Assembly: GCF_900166665.1 (NCBI RefSeq)
Contig: NZ_LT800494.1
Coordinates: forward strand, 984,947-1,048,946
Length of the DNA stretch: 64,000 bases
DNA from: Cytobacillus gottheilii
Lineage (GTDB): Bacteria > Bacillota > Bacilli > Bacillales > Cytobacillaceae
Direction of reading: 5' to 3'
The position numbers and the translations under genes were made by a program. The notes below the pieces were generated by a model, which was given only the letters and a program-made list of their open reading frames with translations, made no database searches and was not told the DNA's origin. Positions 45,459-55,787 of this stretch are shown in pieces (position 1 is the stretch's first letter; every line of letters begins with the position of its first letter).

Positions 45459-45722
45459 ATGGCAACTCGAGAATCTGTTGATACACTCCTGCAGCAATGT
45501 GAGGATGCAATTCGTTTTGCAGGCGATCAGCTCCAGGATGGACGTCTTCAGGAGCATTACAACGATGATGGATATTCAAATGCCCTTGAAGCGCTTGAAA
45601 ATGCCTATAATGACTTAAGCCAGCTGGCTCATAGTGCAAATTCACAGCAGCGGGAACAGCTGCACCGCATGAGATTGCAGCTGCAGCAATTGCAAAACAA
45701 AATGATTATAAATCCCCACTAA
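45459..45722 (+). CDS. ytzC: YtzC, DUF2524 family (87 aa)
   Basis: Hydrophilic, helical, Gln-rich protein (MATRESVDTLLQQCEDAIRF...) matching Bacillus YtzC/DUF2524. GAGGAGGAGAATAG precedes the ATG. Function unknown; divergent from ytqAB as in B. subtilis. Confidence 0.88.
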   Translation: MATRESVDTLLQQCEDAIRFAGDQLQDGRLQEHYNDDGYSNALEALENAYNDLSQLAHSANSQQREQLHRMRLQLQQLQNKMIINPH

Positions 45723-45735
45723 GAGGTGAATAAAG

Positions 45736-45918
45736 ATGGTCAAAAAACGCTCAAAACAAAATAACCCAGAACAAAAAACACGCAACGGCATCAATAATGC
45801 TGATTTAGAGCTTGGCCGTGATTTTGATATCATAAAACAATCAAAGAAAAACTACGAAAAAACAGGCGGGCAGCCAGTAAAATCGAAATTTCACCCGGAG
45901 CCTGAACAGTCGAGATAA
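45736..45918 (+). CDS. Small basic hydrophilic protein (60 aa)
   Basis: Lys/Asn/Gln-rich protein beginning MVKKRSKQNNPEQKTRNGIN and ending KSKFHPEPEQSR, without hydrophobic segments. The composition resembles small spore proteins, but I cannot assign a family. AGAGGTGAATAAAG precedes the ATG, 13 bp after ytzC, and a strong terminator follows. Confidence 0.75.
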   Translation: MVKKRSKQNNPEQKTRNGINNADLELGRDFDIIKQSKKNYEKTGGQPVKSKFHPEPEQSR

Positions 45919-45940
45919 CGACTATATAACGTATGCGTGG

Positions 45941-45972
45941 AAAGGATCCTTCTGATGAAGGATCCTTTTCTT
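45941..45972 (+). terminator. Terminator after the 60-aa gene
   Basis: AAAGGATCCTTC, TGAT, GAAGGATCCTTTT with further T. It is a perfect stem. Confidence 0.92.
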
Positions 45973-46051
45973 TTTGCTTTCTTTTTTTATGATTGGCTCT
46001 TTTCTAAAAGATTGTTGTTTTTGGATAAGTTTTCTATTTTCTAAAAGATTA

Positions 46052-46179
46052 GTTGATGGGAGCAGAAGGTGCGAGACTTCTGCGGGAGAAGGGGGACAGG
46101 TGAGACCCCGCAGGAGCGTAAGTGACGAGGAGGCTCAGCGCCAACCCGCGGAAAGAGAGCATCTGGAGCGGAAATCAAC
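46052..46179 (+). repeat. GC-rich Bacillaceae repeat, core copy
   Basis: Bounded by GTTGAT and ATCAAC. It contains GAGACTTCTGCGGGAGAAG, GTGAGACCCCGCAGGAGCG, GACGAGGAGGCTCAGC and CGCGGAAAGAGAGC. This is the same core as inside 19604-19923 but without its TGAGGCTGGGACA ends. It lies upstream of the rpiR-type gene. Confidence 0.8.
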
Positions 46180-46336
46180 TTCTGCTCATTTAAGTTCACA
46201 GCAACAATGTTTACGAAAACAGCCTTATGATTAAAGGATTATAGATATAAAAATAGAATATAAAGGCAACCGCGCAGTATTTCCCTTATTGATGAAGGAA
46301 GAGTATACAAGTGTAAAAGATGAAAGGAGGATCCCT

Positions 46337-47065
46337 ATGTTTTCAAACAAAATCATATCATCTTTCAACGAAATGGAATGTTCATTATACAAATATGTGA
46401 TAGCAAATGCTGAAAAGGTCAGCTATATGAGGATTAGAGAATTGGCTGATGAGACCCATGTATCAACCTCTTCTATATTACGTTTTTGCAGAAAGCTGGA
46501 TTGTGAGGGGTTTTCAGAATTTAAAGTCAAACTAAAGCTTTATATCGCGAAGAATCAGCCAGAAGAGTTAAAAAGCACCCAGCATGCCCTATCAGAGTTT
46601 GTTGAACGGACATTAAAAGGCAACTTTGAGGCTTATATTAAAGAAACGGCTTCCTTTATTTCTAAAGCAGAAAGTGTGATTTTCTTAGGTATTGGCAGCT
46701 CCGGAATAATGGCGGAATATGGATCACGCTATTTGTCTAGTCTTGGAAAGTTTTCTCTTTACATAAAAGATCCATTCTTCCCTATTCATTCAAAGTATTC
46801 AAATGACAGTGTCACCATTGCCCTCAGTGTTTCAGGAGAGACAATGGAGATCATTGATTTAATTAAGAAATTAAAAGAAGAAGGCAGTACGATCGTAAGC
46901 ATTACTAATCATAAAGATTGCACAATTGCCAGAATCTCAGATTTAAACATTTCCTATTATGTTACAGAGGAATATCGCAGCAAATCGAATATAACCACAC
47001 AAATTCCAGTGGTTTATTTACTTGAAACAATTGCAAAGGAAATTTATAAACAGGCAAATAGTTAA
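46337..47065 (+). CDS. RpiR/MurR-family regulator with SIS domain
   Basis: Transcription factor of 242 aa. The N-terminal HTH (ELADETHVSTSSILRFCRKL, about 35-54) is followed by a SIS sugar-phosphate domain (VIFLGIGSSGIMAEYGSRYL, ALSVSGETMEII). The ATG at 46337 follows AAAGGAGG by six bases; the earlier frame start is unlikely. It lies 123 bp before the beta-glucoside operon in the same direction and is the obvious candidate regulator, sensing a phosphorylated glucoside. Confidence 0.9.
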   Translation: MFSNKIISSFNEMECSLYKYVIANAEKVSYMRIRELADETHVSTSSILRFCRKLDCEGFSEFKVKLKLYIAKNQPEELKSTQHALSEFVERTLKGNFEAYIKETASFISKAESVIFLGIGSSGIMAEYGSRYLSSLGKFSLYIKDPFFPIHSKYSNDSVTIALSVSGETMEIIDLIKKLKEEGSTIVSITNHKDCTIARISDLNISYYVTEEYRSKSNITTQIPVVYLLETIAKEIYKQANS

Positions 47066-47111
47066 GAAACATCCTGTTCCATTTTTGTAACAAGTAACAA
47101 TATATGATACA

Positions 47112-47137
47112 AAATACAAATTTTAAAATTTGTATTT
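47112..47137. promoter_or_regulatory. Perfect 26-bp palindrome, candidate operator
   Basis: Thirteen-base arms AAATACAAATTTT and AAAATTTGTATTT without spacer, between the rpiR-type gene and bglA. It overlaps the probable -35 box and is a good candidate binding site for the dimeric regulator. Confidence 0.65.
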
Positions 47138-47163
47138 ACTCTTAAAATGAAAGCGTATACAAT
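47135..47163 (+). promoter_or_regulatory. Promoter of the beta-glucoside operon with cre site
   Basis: TTTACT (47135-47140), 17 bp, TACAAT (47158-47163). ATGAAAGCGTATACA (47147-47161) matches the cre consensus WTGNAANCGNWNNCW at every position and overlaps the -10 box, which predicts CcpA repression in the presence of preferred sugars. Confidence 0.75.
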
Positions 47164-47188
47164 ATTATATATAGAAAGAGGTGATTAA

Positions 47189-48969
<1,781 letters not shown>

Positions 48970-48993
48970 AAAAGAATATAGGGGGTAAAAATC

Positions 48994-50340
48994 ATGGGAT
49001 TCATGGATCGCTTTGAACGTGTGATGGAGAAGGCGCTTGTGCCAGTAGCAGCAAAACTGAACTCGCAGCGTCATATTGTGGCCATTCGGGATGCATTTAT
49101 ATTGGCATTTCCGATCACGCTTGCTGGATCATTAATTGTTCTTTTAAACTTTGCGGTGCTTGCACCTGATGGCTTTATTGCTAAAATGCTATTTTTGCAT
49201 AAATTATTTCCTAATCTGGCAGATTTTCAGCAGGTTTTTGCACCTGTTTTAAATGGTTCAACTAGTATTCTATCTATTTTCATCGTCTTTCTGATAGCGA
49301 GGAATATAGCAATTGCTTTAAAGGCGGATGATTTATTGTGTGGACTGACGGCTTTATCTGTATTTTTTATTGTATATCCTGAATATATCATCGTGGATGG
49401 TGCGAGCCTGCTATCTACCCAATGGGTAGGTGCTCAAGGGTTATTCGTGGCAATGCTGATAGGATTGCTCGTTGGAGAAGTTTTCAGCAAGCTGTCAAAA
49501 TGGAAGCGCCTGCAGATTAAAATGCCTGCTTCTGTGCCTCCAGCTATTTCAAGATCGTTTTTAGTATTATTCCCGATTGTACTTATAACCATTATGTTTA
49601 CAATTGGAAACGCAATCATTTTGGCAATATTCCCAGATGGCATTCATCAATTAATTTACACATTAATTCAAACGCCATTGAAGGATTTGGGTACAAATAT
49701 CGTCTCCTTAGTCATTTTAGCAATTGTCTCTAACTTGCTTTGGGTATTCGGGATTCATGGACCAAATACCATTGCTGCTATACGTGAAGGGATGTTTGCA
49801 GAAGCCGGTCTTGAAAATCTGGAGTTTGTTGCAGCAAACGGAACAGCATGGGGAGCTCCTTACCCTGTTACATGGGCGATAAATGATGCGTTTGCCAACT
49901 ACGGCGGATCAGGGATGACGCTAGGGTTAATTATAGCCATCTTTATTGCTTCAAGAAGGAAAGACTATCGGGATATCGGAAAGCTTTCCATCGCTCCAGG
50001 TCTATTCAATATTAATGAACCGATCATTTTCGGGCTGCCGGTAGTATTGAATCCAATCTTAATTGTGCCATTTATCCTTGTGCCTGCCATTAATATCATC
50101 ATCGGATATATAGCCATAACGACAGAGCTCATACCGCCGATCGCGTATTCGGTACCATGGACCACACCTGGACCGCTGATCGCCTTCTTTGGTACAGGAG
50201 GCAACTGGCTAGCACTAATTTTAGGATTTGTGTGCTTAGCAATTTCTACACTTATTTACCTGCCATTTGTTATTGCGGCAAATAAAGCAGCGAATGCTCA
50301 GAAATCAGTAGAAACAGATTCTAAAAATGTATCAATGTAA
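48994..50340 (+). CDS. celB: PTS EIIC, cellobiose type
   Basis: Membrane transport subunit of 448 aa with about ten hydrophobic segments. Family motifs include FWVFGIHG-like LLWVFGIHGPNTIAA and NINEPIIFGLPVVLNP, the sugar-binding region. ATAGGGGG precedes the ATG. It forms the transporter with the EIIB and EIIA encoded in this operon. Confidence 0.95.
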   Translation: MGFMDRFERVMEKALVPVAAKLNSQRHIVAIRDAFILAFPITLAGSLIVLLNFAVLAPDGFIAKMLFLHKLFPNLADFQQVFAPVLNGSTSILSIFIVFLIARNIAIALKADDLLCGLTALSVFFIVYPEYIIVDGASLLSTQWVGAQGLFVAMLIGLLVGEVFSKLSKWKRLQIKMPASVPPAISRSFLVLFPIVLITIMFTIGNAIILAIFPDGIHQLIYTLIQTPLKDLGTNIVSLVILAIVSNLLWVFGIHGPNTIAAIREGMFAEAGLENLEFVAANGTAWGAPYPVTWAINDAFANYGGSGMTLGLIIAIFIASRRKDYRDIGKLSIAPGLFNINEPIIFGLPVVLNPILIVPFILVPAINIIIGYIAITTELIPPIAYSVPWTTPGPLIAFFGTGGNWLALILGFVCLAISTLIYLPFVIAANKAANAQKSVETDSKNVSM

Positions 50341-50357
50341 TTTTCGGTAAATGATGG

Positions 50358-50387
50358 TGCTCTCGCCATTATCAGATGGCGGGAGCA
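50358..50387 (+). other. Strong intercistronic hairpin between celB and the 77-aa gene
   Basis: TGCTCTCGCCAT and ATGGCGGGAGCA form a 12-bp stem with one G-U around a six-base loop. No T run follows, so it is more likely an mRNA stability or processing element than a terminator. Confidence 0.7.
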
Positions 50388-50414
50388 TTAAGGATATATA
50401 GGAAGGAGAGAACG

Positions 50415-50648
50415 ATGGAAACCTATAATGTGCAAATGAACTGTGGGCAAATCTCGTATATTTGTGATTTTTTCAAAGCTTATCAGGATGATCAAGTTAA
50501 GACCGATCTGCAATCCTCTAATAGGGTCCAAGCGGTTTTTTCTGTTTCAACCGAACTAAAGAAGGATGACACAGAAAGACATTTGAAACAAGTATTCAAA
50601 GAGTCGAAGTTTGGTCCAGGGCTATATTATTCAATCAAGGTGCTGTAG
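50415..50648 (+). CDS. Unknown 77-aa protein inside the PTS operon
   Basis: Begins METYNVQMNCGQISYICDFF and ends FGPGLYYSIKVL; soluble, mixed alpha/beta, no recognised motif. The ATG at 50415 lies five bases after a GGAAGGAGAG site, better than the longer frame from 50376. It is 15 bp upstream of the ROK gene, so cotranslation within the operon is likely. I do not know a homologue in the standard cel operons. Confidence 0.8.
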   Translation: METYNVQMNCGQISYICDFFKAYQDDQVKTDLQSSNRVQAVFSVSTELKKDDTERHLKQVFKESKFGPGLYYSIKVL

Positions 50649-50662
50649 AAGGAGTGATGGTT

Positions 50663-51574
50663 TTGTATGCAGCGTTTGATATAGGCGGTACAGAAGTAAA
50701 ATATGCAAAGCTTTCAGAGAATGGTGATTTTCTTCATAGAGGAAGTTTCGCTACGGAAAGAGACAATGGTCAATTGATTTTAGATCACATGCTAGACGTG
50801 ATTGCACAATATCAGAATTTAAAAGGAATTGCCATTAGTGCACCTGGATTTGTGAATGCTTACACAGGTTTTATAGAAAAAGGCGGAGCCATAACCGATT
50901 TTGATGGTTTTAATATGAAGGACTATTTAGAAGACAAAACGGGCATCGCAGTCAGCGTTGAAAATGATGTAAATTGTGCAGCACTTGCAGAGAAATGGAA
51001 GGGAAAAGCAGAAAACCTTGAACATTTCCTTTGTTTAACGATCGGTACTGGTATAGGCGGTGCAATTGTACTTGGAAATAAACTGTATCGAGGATCATCA
51101 TTTGCTGCTGGAGAATTCGGCTATATGATTACCCATGGCATGCAGGAGAACTCGTTGGATAAAAGTACATTAAGTTCAACAGCTTCTGTGTATGGTTTAA
51201 GAAAAAGATATGCTGCCCAAAAAGGGATTTCAGTGAAGGACATTACAGGGGTGAAAATTTTTGAAGCAGCAGATCAAGGCGATCAGACTGCGATAAATGA
51301 GATTGAATCTTTTTACGATCATTTATCAACAGGTCTTTACAATTTATATTTTATGTTGAACCCCGAAAAGATCTTAATCGGCGGAGGGATCAGTTCACGT
51401 ACAGAGTTATTGGATGAAATCCGTCAAAGAGTCTGTAAACTGAATGACTATATCGATGAAAATGTCATTGATATTTGTCATTTTAAAAATGAAGCAGGAT
51501 TAATTGGTGCTTTATATCACCATCTAGAACAATATAAAACTGAAAAAAAGGATGAGACTGTATGGAAGGGTTAG
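50663..51574 (+). CDS. ROK-family sugar kinase, beta-glucoside kinase-like
   Basis: ROK protein of 303 aa with the phosphate loop AAFDIGGTEVKYAKL, SAPGFVN, ENDVNCAALAEKW and CLTIGTGIGGAIV. The CxCGxxGCxE zinc motif common in ROK kinases is absent from the expected position after GEFGYMITHG. It probably phosphorylates free glucose or a glucoside released by the operon enzymes. The TTG at 50663 is eight bases from GGAG; the GTG and ATG at 50654 and 50657 are too close. Confidence 0.88.
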   Translation: MYAAFDIGGTEVKYAKLSENGDFLHRGSFATERDNGQLILDHMLDVIAQYQNLKGIAISAPGFVNAYTGFIEKGGAITDFDGFNMKDYLEDKTGIAVSVENDVNCAALAEKWKGKAENLEHFLCLTIGTGIGGAIVLGNKLYRGSSFAAGEFGYMITHGMQENSLDKSTLSSTASVYGLRKRYAAQKGISVKDITGVKIFEAADQGDQTAINEIESFYDHLSTGLYNLYFMLNPEKILIGGGISSRTELLDEIRQRVCKLNDYIDENVIDICHFKNEAGLIGALYHHLEQYKTEKKDETVWKG

Positions 51575-51873
51575 AAGCTGCAGCGTTTCAAATTATCAGT
51601 AATGTCGGAACAGCAAAAAGTCTGATTATGGAGGCGCTCTTTGCTGCACGAGCAGGGAATTACCAGGAAGCAGAGGAGAAATTAACAGAATCCAAGCAAT
51701 ATATGAATGAAGGGCATCACGCTCATATGGATCTGATTCAACAGGAAGCATCGGGAGAAAAACTGCCATTTTCTCTGCTGCTGATGCATGCAGAGGACCA
51801 AATGATGAGTGCAGAAACGATCAGGGATTTAGTTTCAGAAATGATTCTTATGTATAAGGAAATGCGAAGCTAA
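51562..51873 (+). CDS. celC: PTS EIIA, lactose/cellobiose type
   Basis: EIIA of 103 aa forming a helical trimer. The phosphorylated His is in SLLLMHAEDQMMSAE; AAFQIISNVGTAKSLIMEAL at the start is typical. It overlaps the ROK gene by 13 bp and completes the three-subunit PTS. Confidence 0.95.
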   Translation: MEGLEAAAFQIISNVGTAKSLIMEALFAARAGNYQEAEEKLTESKQYMNEGHHAHMDLIQQEASGEKLPFSLLLMHAEDQMMSAETIRDLVSEMILMYKEMRS

Positions 51874-51885
51874 GGAGGAGTTATC

Positions 51886-53214
51886 TTGAAAAAAGGAATT
51901 AAAATCGTAACGATTGGCGGAGGTTCAAGCTACACACCAGAGCTTATTGAAGGCTTTATTAAAAGATATGATGAACTGCCGGTAAGAGAGTTGTGGCTTG
52001 TTGATATTGAAAAAGGAAAAGAGAAGCTTAATATTGTCGGAAACTTAGCAAAAAGAATGGTAGAAAAAGCCGGTCTGCCGATTGACATTCACTTAACATT
52101 AGATCGTCGTGAAGCTTTAAAGGATGCAGACTTTGTCACCACCCAATTTAGGGTAGGGCTTTTGGAGGCTAGAGCAAAAGATGAGCGCATTCCTCTTAAA
52201 TATGATGTCATCGGACAGGAAACCAATGGTCCTGGTGGCTTATTTAAAGGGCTGCGCACGATTCCAGTCGTGTTAGATATTTGCCGCGATATGGAAGAAC
52301 TTTGTCCAAACGCCTGGCTTGTGAACTTTACCAATCCAGCGGGCATGGTGACAGAAGCAGTTCTTCGTTACAGCAATATTAAGAGAGTAGTAGGGCTGTG
52401 CAACGTTCCGATTGGGATGCGCATGGGCATAGCAAAGGCCATTGGGGTTGAGCCAGAGCGCGTTCAAGTAGATTTTGCAGGCTTGAATCACATGGTGTTT
52501 GGGCTGGATGTTTTTGTTGATGGAAAAAGTGTACTAGATGAAGTCATCGCTGCCCTCGGCAACCCAGAGAATGAGATGACTATGAAGAATATTGCCGGAT
52601 TTGCATGGGATGCCGATTTTATTAAAGGTATGGGTGTCATTCCTTGCGGCTATCACCGCTATTACTACAAAACCGATGAAATGCTTCAGGAAGAAAAGGA
52701 AGCATCGTTTGAAAAAGGAACGAGAGCTGAAGTTGTTCAAAAGCTAGAAGCTGAGCTGTTTGAGCTCTATAAAAATCCAGATCTGTCTATCAAACCGCCT
52801 CAGCTGGAAAAGCGGGGCGGAGCTTACTACAGTGATGCAGCATGCAGTCTCATCAACTCGATTTATAATGATAAACGTGATATTCAGCCAGTCAACACCC
52901 GAAACAATGGTGCCATCGCCAGCATTCCAGATGATTCTGCGATTGAAATCAACTGTGTCATTACAAAAGAGGGGCCAAAACCGATTGGAATTGGTGATCT
53001 GCCAGTGCCAGTCAGAGGACTTGTTCAGCAGATAAAATCGTTTGAAAGAGTTGCTGCAGAAGCAGCTGTTACAGGAAATTACCATACAGCTTTAGTGGCA
53101 ATGACCATCAATCCGTTAGTGCCATCAGATACGATTGCGAAGAAAATCCTTGATGAAATGCTCGAGGCACACAAGGACGACCTGCCTCAGTTTTTTTCGG
53201 GGATTAAATCTTAA
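51886..53214 (+). CDS. celF: 6-Phospho-beta-glucosidase, GH4
   Basis: NAD- and metal-dependent GH4 enzyme of 442 aa. The Rossmann motif is KIVTIGGGSSYTPELIEG; NFTNPAGMVTEAVLR, GLCNVPIGM (metal Cys) and GLNHM (metal His) are the catalytic region. It is LicH/CelF-like. The start is TTG at 51886, seven bases after AAGGAGG. It acts by a redox mechanism unrelated to the GH1 enzyme at the front of the same operon. Confidence 0.94.
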   Translation: MKKGIKIVTIGGGSSYTPELIEGFIKRYDELPVRELWLVDIEKGKEKLNIVGNLAKRMVEKAGLPIDIHLTLDRREALKDADFVTTQFRVGLLEARAKDERIPLKYDVIGQETNGPGGLFKGLRTIPVVLDICRDMEELCPNAWLVNFTNPAGMVTEAVLRYSNIKRVVGLCNVPIGMRMGIAKAIGVEPERVQVDFAGLNHMVFGLDVFVDGKSVLDEVIAALGNPENEMTMKNIAGFAWDADFIKGMGVIPCGYHRYYYKTDEMLQEEKEASFEKGTRAEVVQKLEAELFELYKNPDLSIKPPQLEKRGGAYYSDAACSLINSIYNDKRDIQPVNTRNNGAIASIPDDSAIEINCVITKEGPKPIGIGDLPVPVRGLVQQIKSFERVAAEAAVTGNYHTALVAMTINPLVPSDTIAKKILDEMLEAHKDDLPQFFSGIKS

Positions 53215-53230
53215 TATTGATTTGGTAAGG

Positions 53231-53270
53231 GCTTGAAGCAAAGGATGTAGATGCTTCAGGCTTTTTTTTG
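53231..53270 (+). terminator. Terminator of the beta-glucoside operon
   Basis: GCTTGAAGCA and TGCTTCAGGC pair (one G-U) around a loop, followed by eight T. Confidence 0.9.
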
Positions 53271-53450
53271 TGTGTTCTTTGGATTGTTCTTTGGGGAGAG
53301 GGAACCTTCTGAATTGGGAATATAGTGTCGTGATTTAGGAGATTTGTGACTTTTGAATACTGGATAATAGGAATTTTTGTCTCGTTTTCCGTGGTGATAG
53401 TGACTGTGTATTCCAAAAGATAGAAACAAGTGTGTTGTTTCATGAGTAAT

Positions 53451-53660
53451 CACACCTTGGAAGTCTAAAATTTGGAAAACAGTTGCGCGCTACAGAGTTA
53501 AACACACCACGAAAGTCCAATAATTGGAAAACGTTGTCCTGATACCGAATTAAACACACCTCATAAGTCAAAGAATAGGAAAGCAGAGTCGCGGCTACCG
53601 GTTTAATCACACCTCATAAGCCCAAAAAACTGGAATCCAGTGTCACGTTTCCTTATTAAT
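53451..53660. repeat. Tandem repeat array 2, 52/53-bp period
   Basis: Units start CACACC at 53451, 53503, 53555 and 53608. Each has a pattern CACACC-x4-AAGTC-x-AA...GGAAAAC(A)G-x-GTCGCG...TTAA and aligns with the units of array 1 in the same phase and length, but is much more diverged. Between celF and yttB (53271-53922) I see nothing else that is coding. Confidence 0.75.
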
Positions 53661-53922
53661 TCTTGATTTTATAGTCGAATAACTGAAATTAACTGGTCAA
53701 GTTGTCTCCCTAATTACCACTTCATTATTCAAGATCTAGAAAAAAATTTTAGTCAGTGTCCATAAAACGTCCAAGGTGTCTTCCTTTTTCTTGTAAAATT
53801 CCGAAAATAATGTAAGTAATAAAACCTATTGCAATACATATTAAAAAGACATAGAATTACTTTGGAATTCGAAATATAGCACGGTTTTTAATGAACATTT
53901 TATTGTATAAAGGGGGTTGCTT

Positions 53923-55101
53923 ATGCCTCGGGTAGTATGGCTTTTGGTCATCGGAATGGCTGTGAATGTAACCGGTTCTTCTTTTTTATGGCCATTGAAT
54001 ACGATTTACATTCATGATCAGCTTGGTAAGTCTCTCTCAGTTGCTGGACTTGTGCTTATGTTAAATGCTGGTGCAAGTGTGGTCGGCAATCTTATCGGCG
54101 GAACGCTCTTTGATAAGATCGGCGGCTTTAAGTCTGTTCTTCTCGGAATAGGTATTACCGTTACGGCGTTAACAGGCCTATCCTTCTGGAATGATTTCTT
54201 TGCATATGTTGTCTTTTTAACGATTGTTGGATTTGGCTCGGGAATTGTATTTCCATCCATGTACGCAATGGCAGGGTCTGTGTGGAAGGAAGGCGGTCGA
54301 AAAGCGTTTAATGCTATTTATATAGCGCAAAATGCAGGTGTTGCGATTGGTTCTGCTTTAGGCGGACTTGTAGCGTCCTTTTCATTTGATTTAATATTTG
54401 CGGCCAATACGTTTATGTATATTATTTTCTTATGTATTGCAGTGTTCGGCTATAAAGGCATTAAAGCTGAAAATACACAATCCTCTGTAATCGCTGAAAG
54501 TGGAGCGATAAAGAATCATACGAAACTATATGCTCTTCTAACATTATGTATAGGCTATTTACTTTGCTGGGTGGGGTATGTGCAGTGGCAATCGACCATC
54601 TCAACATATACGCAGGAACTCAATATATCTTTAAGTCATTACAGTTTACTATGGACAGTAAATGGTGCTCTTATTGTGCTAGGGCAGCCGCTTATCAGTC
54701 CACTTGTTAAAAGAATCAACTCCTTAAAACTTCAAATAAATATTGGAATTATCATATTTATTGTGTCATTTGCTGTAGCCGCTGTTGCTCAGGAGTTTTC
54801 AGCATTTATGGCATCCATGGTGATTTTAACGATTGGTGAAATGCTGATCTGGCCTGCTGTTCCTACAATCGCCAATTCTCTTGCTCCAAAAGGCAGAGAA
54901 GGCTTCTACCAGGGAATTGTTAACAGCACTGCAACTGGCGGACGCATGATTGGCCCTCTCCTTGGCGGTTTGTTAGTGGACTTCTATGGTATATCCATGT
55001 TATTCATGGTGTTAATTGGGCTGCTTATCGTGTCGATCTTTACAACGCTAATATATGACAGGAAGCTGAAGGAAAATAAACAGCTTGCCCATGCATCATA
55101 A
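53923..55101 (+). CDS. yttB: MFS transporter (YttB-like)
   Basis: Major facilitator protein of 392 aa with about 12 membrane helices. GGTLFDKIGGFKSVL is the loop 2-3 signature and GRMIGPLLGGLLVDFYG a second-half motif. Substrate unknown; drug efflux relatives exist. The ATG at 53923 is six bases after AAAGGGGG. The position next to leuS matches B. subtilis yttB. Confidence 0.88.
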   Translation: MPRVVWLLVIGMAVNVTGSSFLWPLNTIYIHDQLGKSLSVAGLVLMLNAGASVVGNLIGGTLFDKIGGFKSVLLGIGITVTALTGLSFWNDFFAYVVFLTIVGFGSGIVFPSMYAMAGSVWKEGGRKAFNAIYIAQNAGVAIGSALGGLVASFSFDLIFAANTFMYIIFLCIAVFGYKGIKAENTQSSVIAESGAIKNHTKLYALLTLCIGYLLCWVGYVQWQSTISTYTQELNISLSHYSLLWTVNGALIVLGQPLISPLVKRINSLKLQINIGIIIFIVSFAVAAVAQEFSAFMASMVILTIGEMLIWPAVPTIANSLAPKGREGFYQGIVNSTATGGRMIGPLLGGLLVDFYGISMLFMVLIGLLIVSIFTTLIYDRKLKENKQLAHAS

Positions 55102-55103
55102 AT

Positions 55104-55147
55104 GAAAAAAAGGACGCGGAATGATTATTCATTCCCGTCCTTTTTTG
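55104..55147. terminator. Terminator of yttB
   Basis: AAAAAAGGACG and CGTCCTTTTTT with GAATGA/TCATTC pairing between them. Suitable for either strand. Confidence 0.88.
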
Positions 55148-55181
55148 TATTCCATACATTTTTAACTTAATGATAAACCCA

Positions 55182-55517
55182 TTAAACAGCTGAAGATTGA
55201 CCTTCTATCAAAATTGTATGATGAAAAAAGCTTTTTAATAGTATCCAGCGTGCTGGGTACATTTTGATAAATGGCTGAATCGCTTCATATGAATGTACTA
55301 ATAAATAGTCTAAAGGCTGTCTAGTTTGCTGAACATCATATAAAAGTGCGTGTGGGATAGTGTAATACGGATTGAGTTGATAAGGGTTTAATGTTTTTTC
55401 GTTTAAACGCTGTATTTTCATATAATTTGTTAGGCAATTGATCTGCAATTGTTTGCTTTCTGCCTTTGATAAACTTTGAATACTAAGATTTTCGTTGACT
55501 AGCATAATCGCATTCAT
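55182..55517 (-). CDS. Hypothetical protein (111 aa)
   Basis: Soluble protein starting MNAIMLVNENLSIQSLSKAE with a basic, Tyr- and Leu-rich middle part. I do not recognise it. GTGAGGATG lies before the ATG. It converges on yttB and is divergent from the leuS leader. Confidence 0.7.
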   Translation of the reverse strand: MNAIMLVNENLSIQSLSKAESKQLQINCLTNYMKIQRLNEKTLNPYQLNPYYTIPHALLYDVQQTRQPLDYLLVHSYEAIQPFIKMYPARWILLKSFFHHTILIEGQSSAV

Positions 55518-55787
55518 ATAGAATCACATCCTCACTACATGTTTGGCCTAAAATCTAGCCTGATATACGTTTGTGAGGTGAAGAGCGCAAAATTTTTATT
55601 AGCAAAAATTACTTTAATCTTTGCTCGTGCTGTTTCTAATACGCTCCATTACTAATGCTCTAACAGCAGTCACACTCTTAATCAGCAATGCATATCCTAT
55701 GTACTATCTTTCTTCTGGAAAAGCCCGCTTGCATCCTGGCGGGAAATAAATTACAATGTCAATATATTTATATTGAACTGCTATGAT

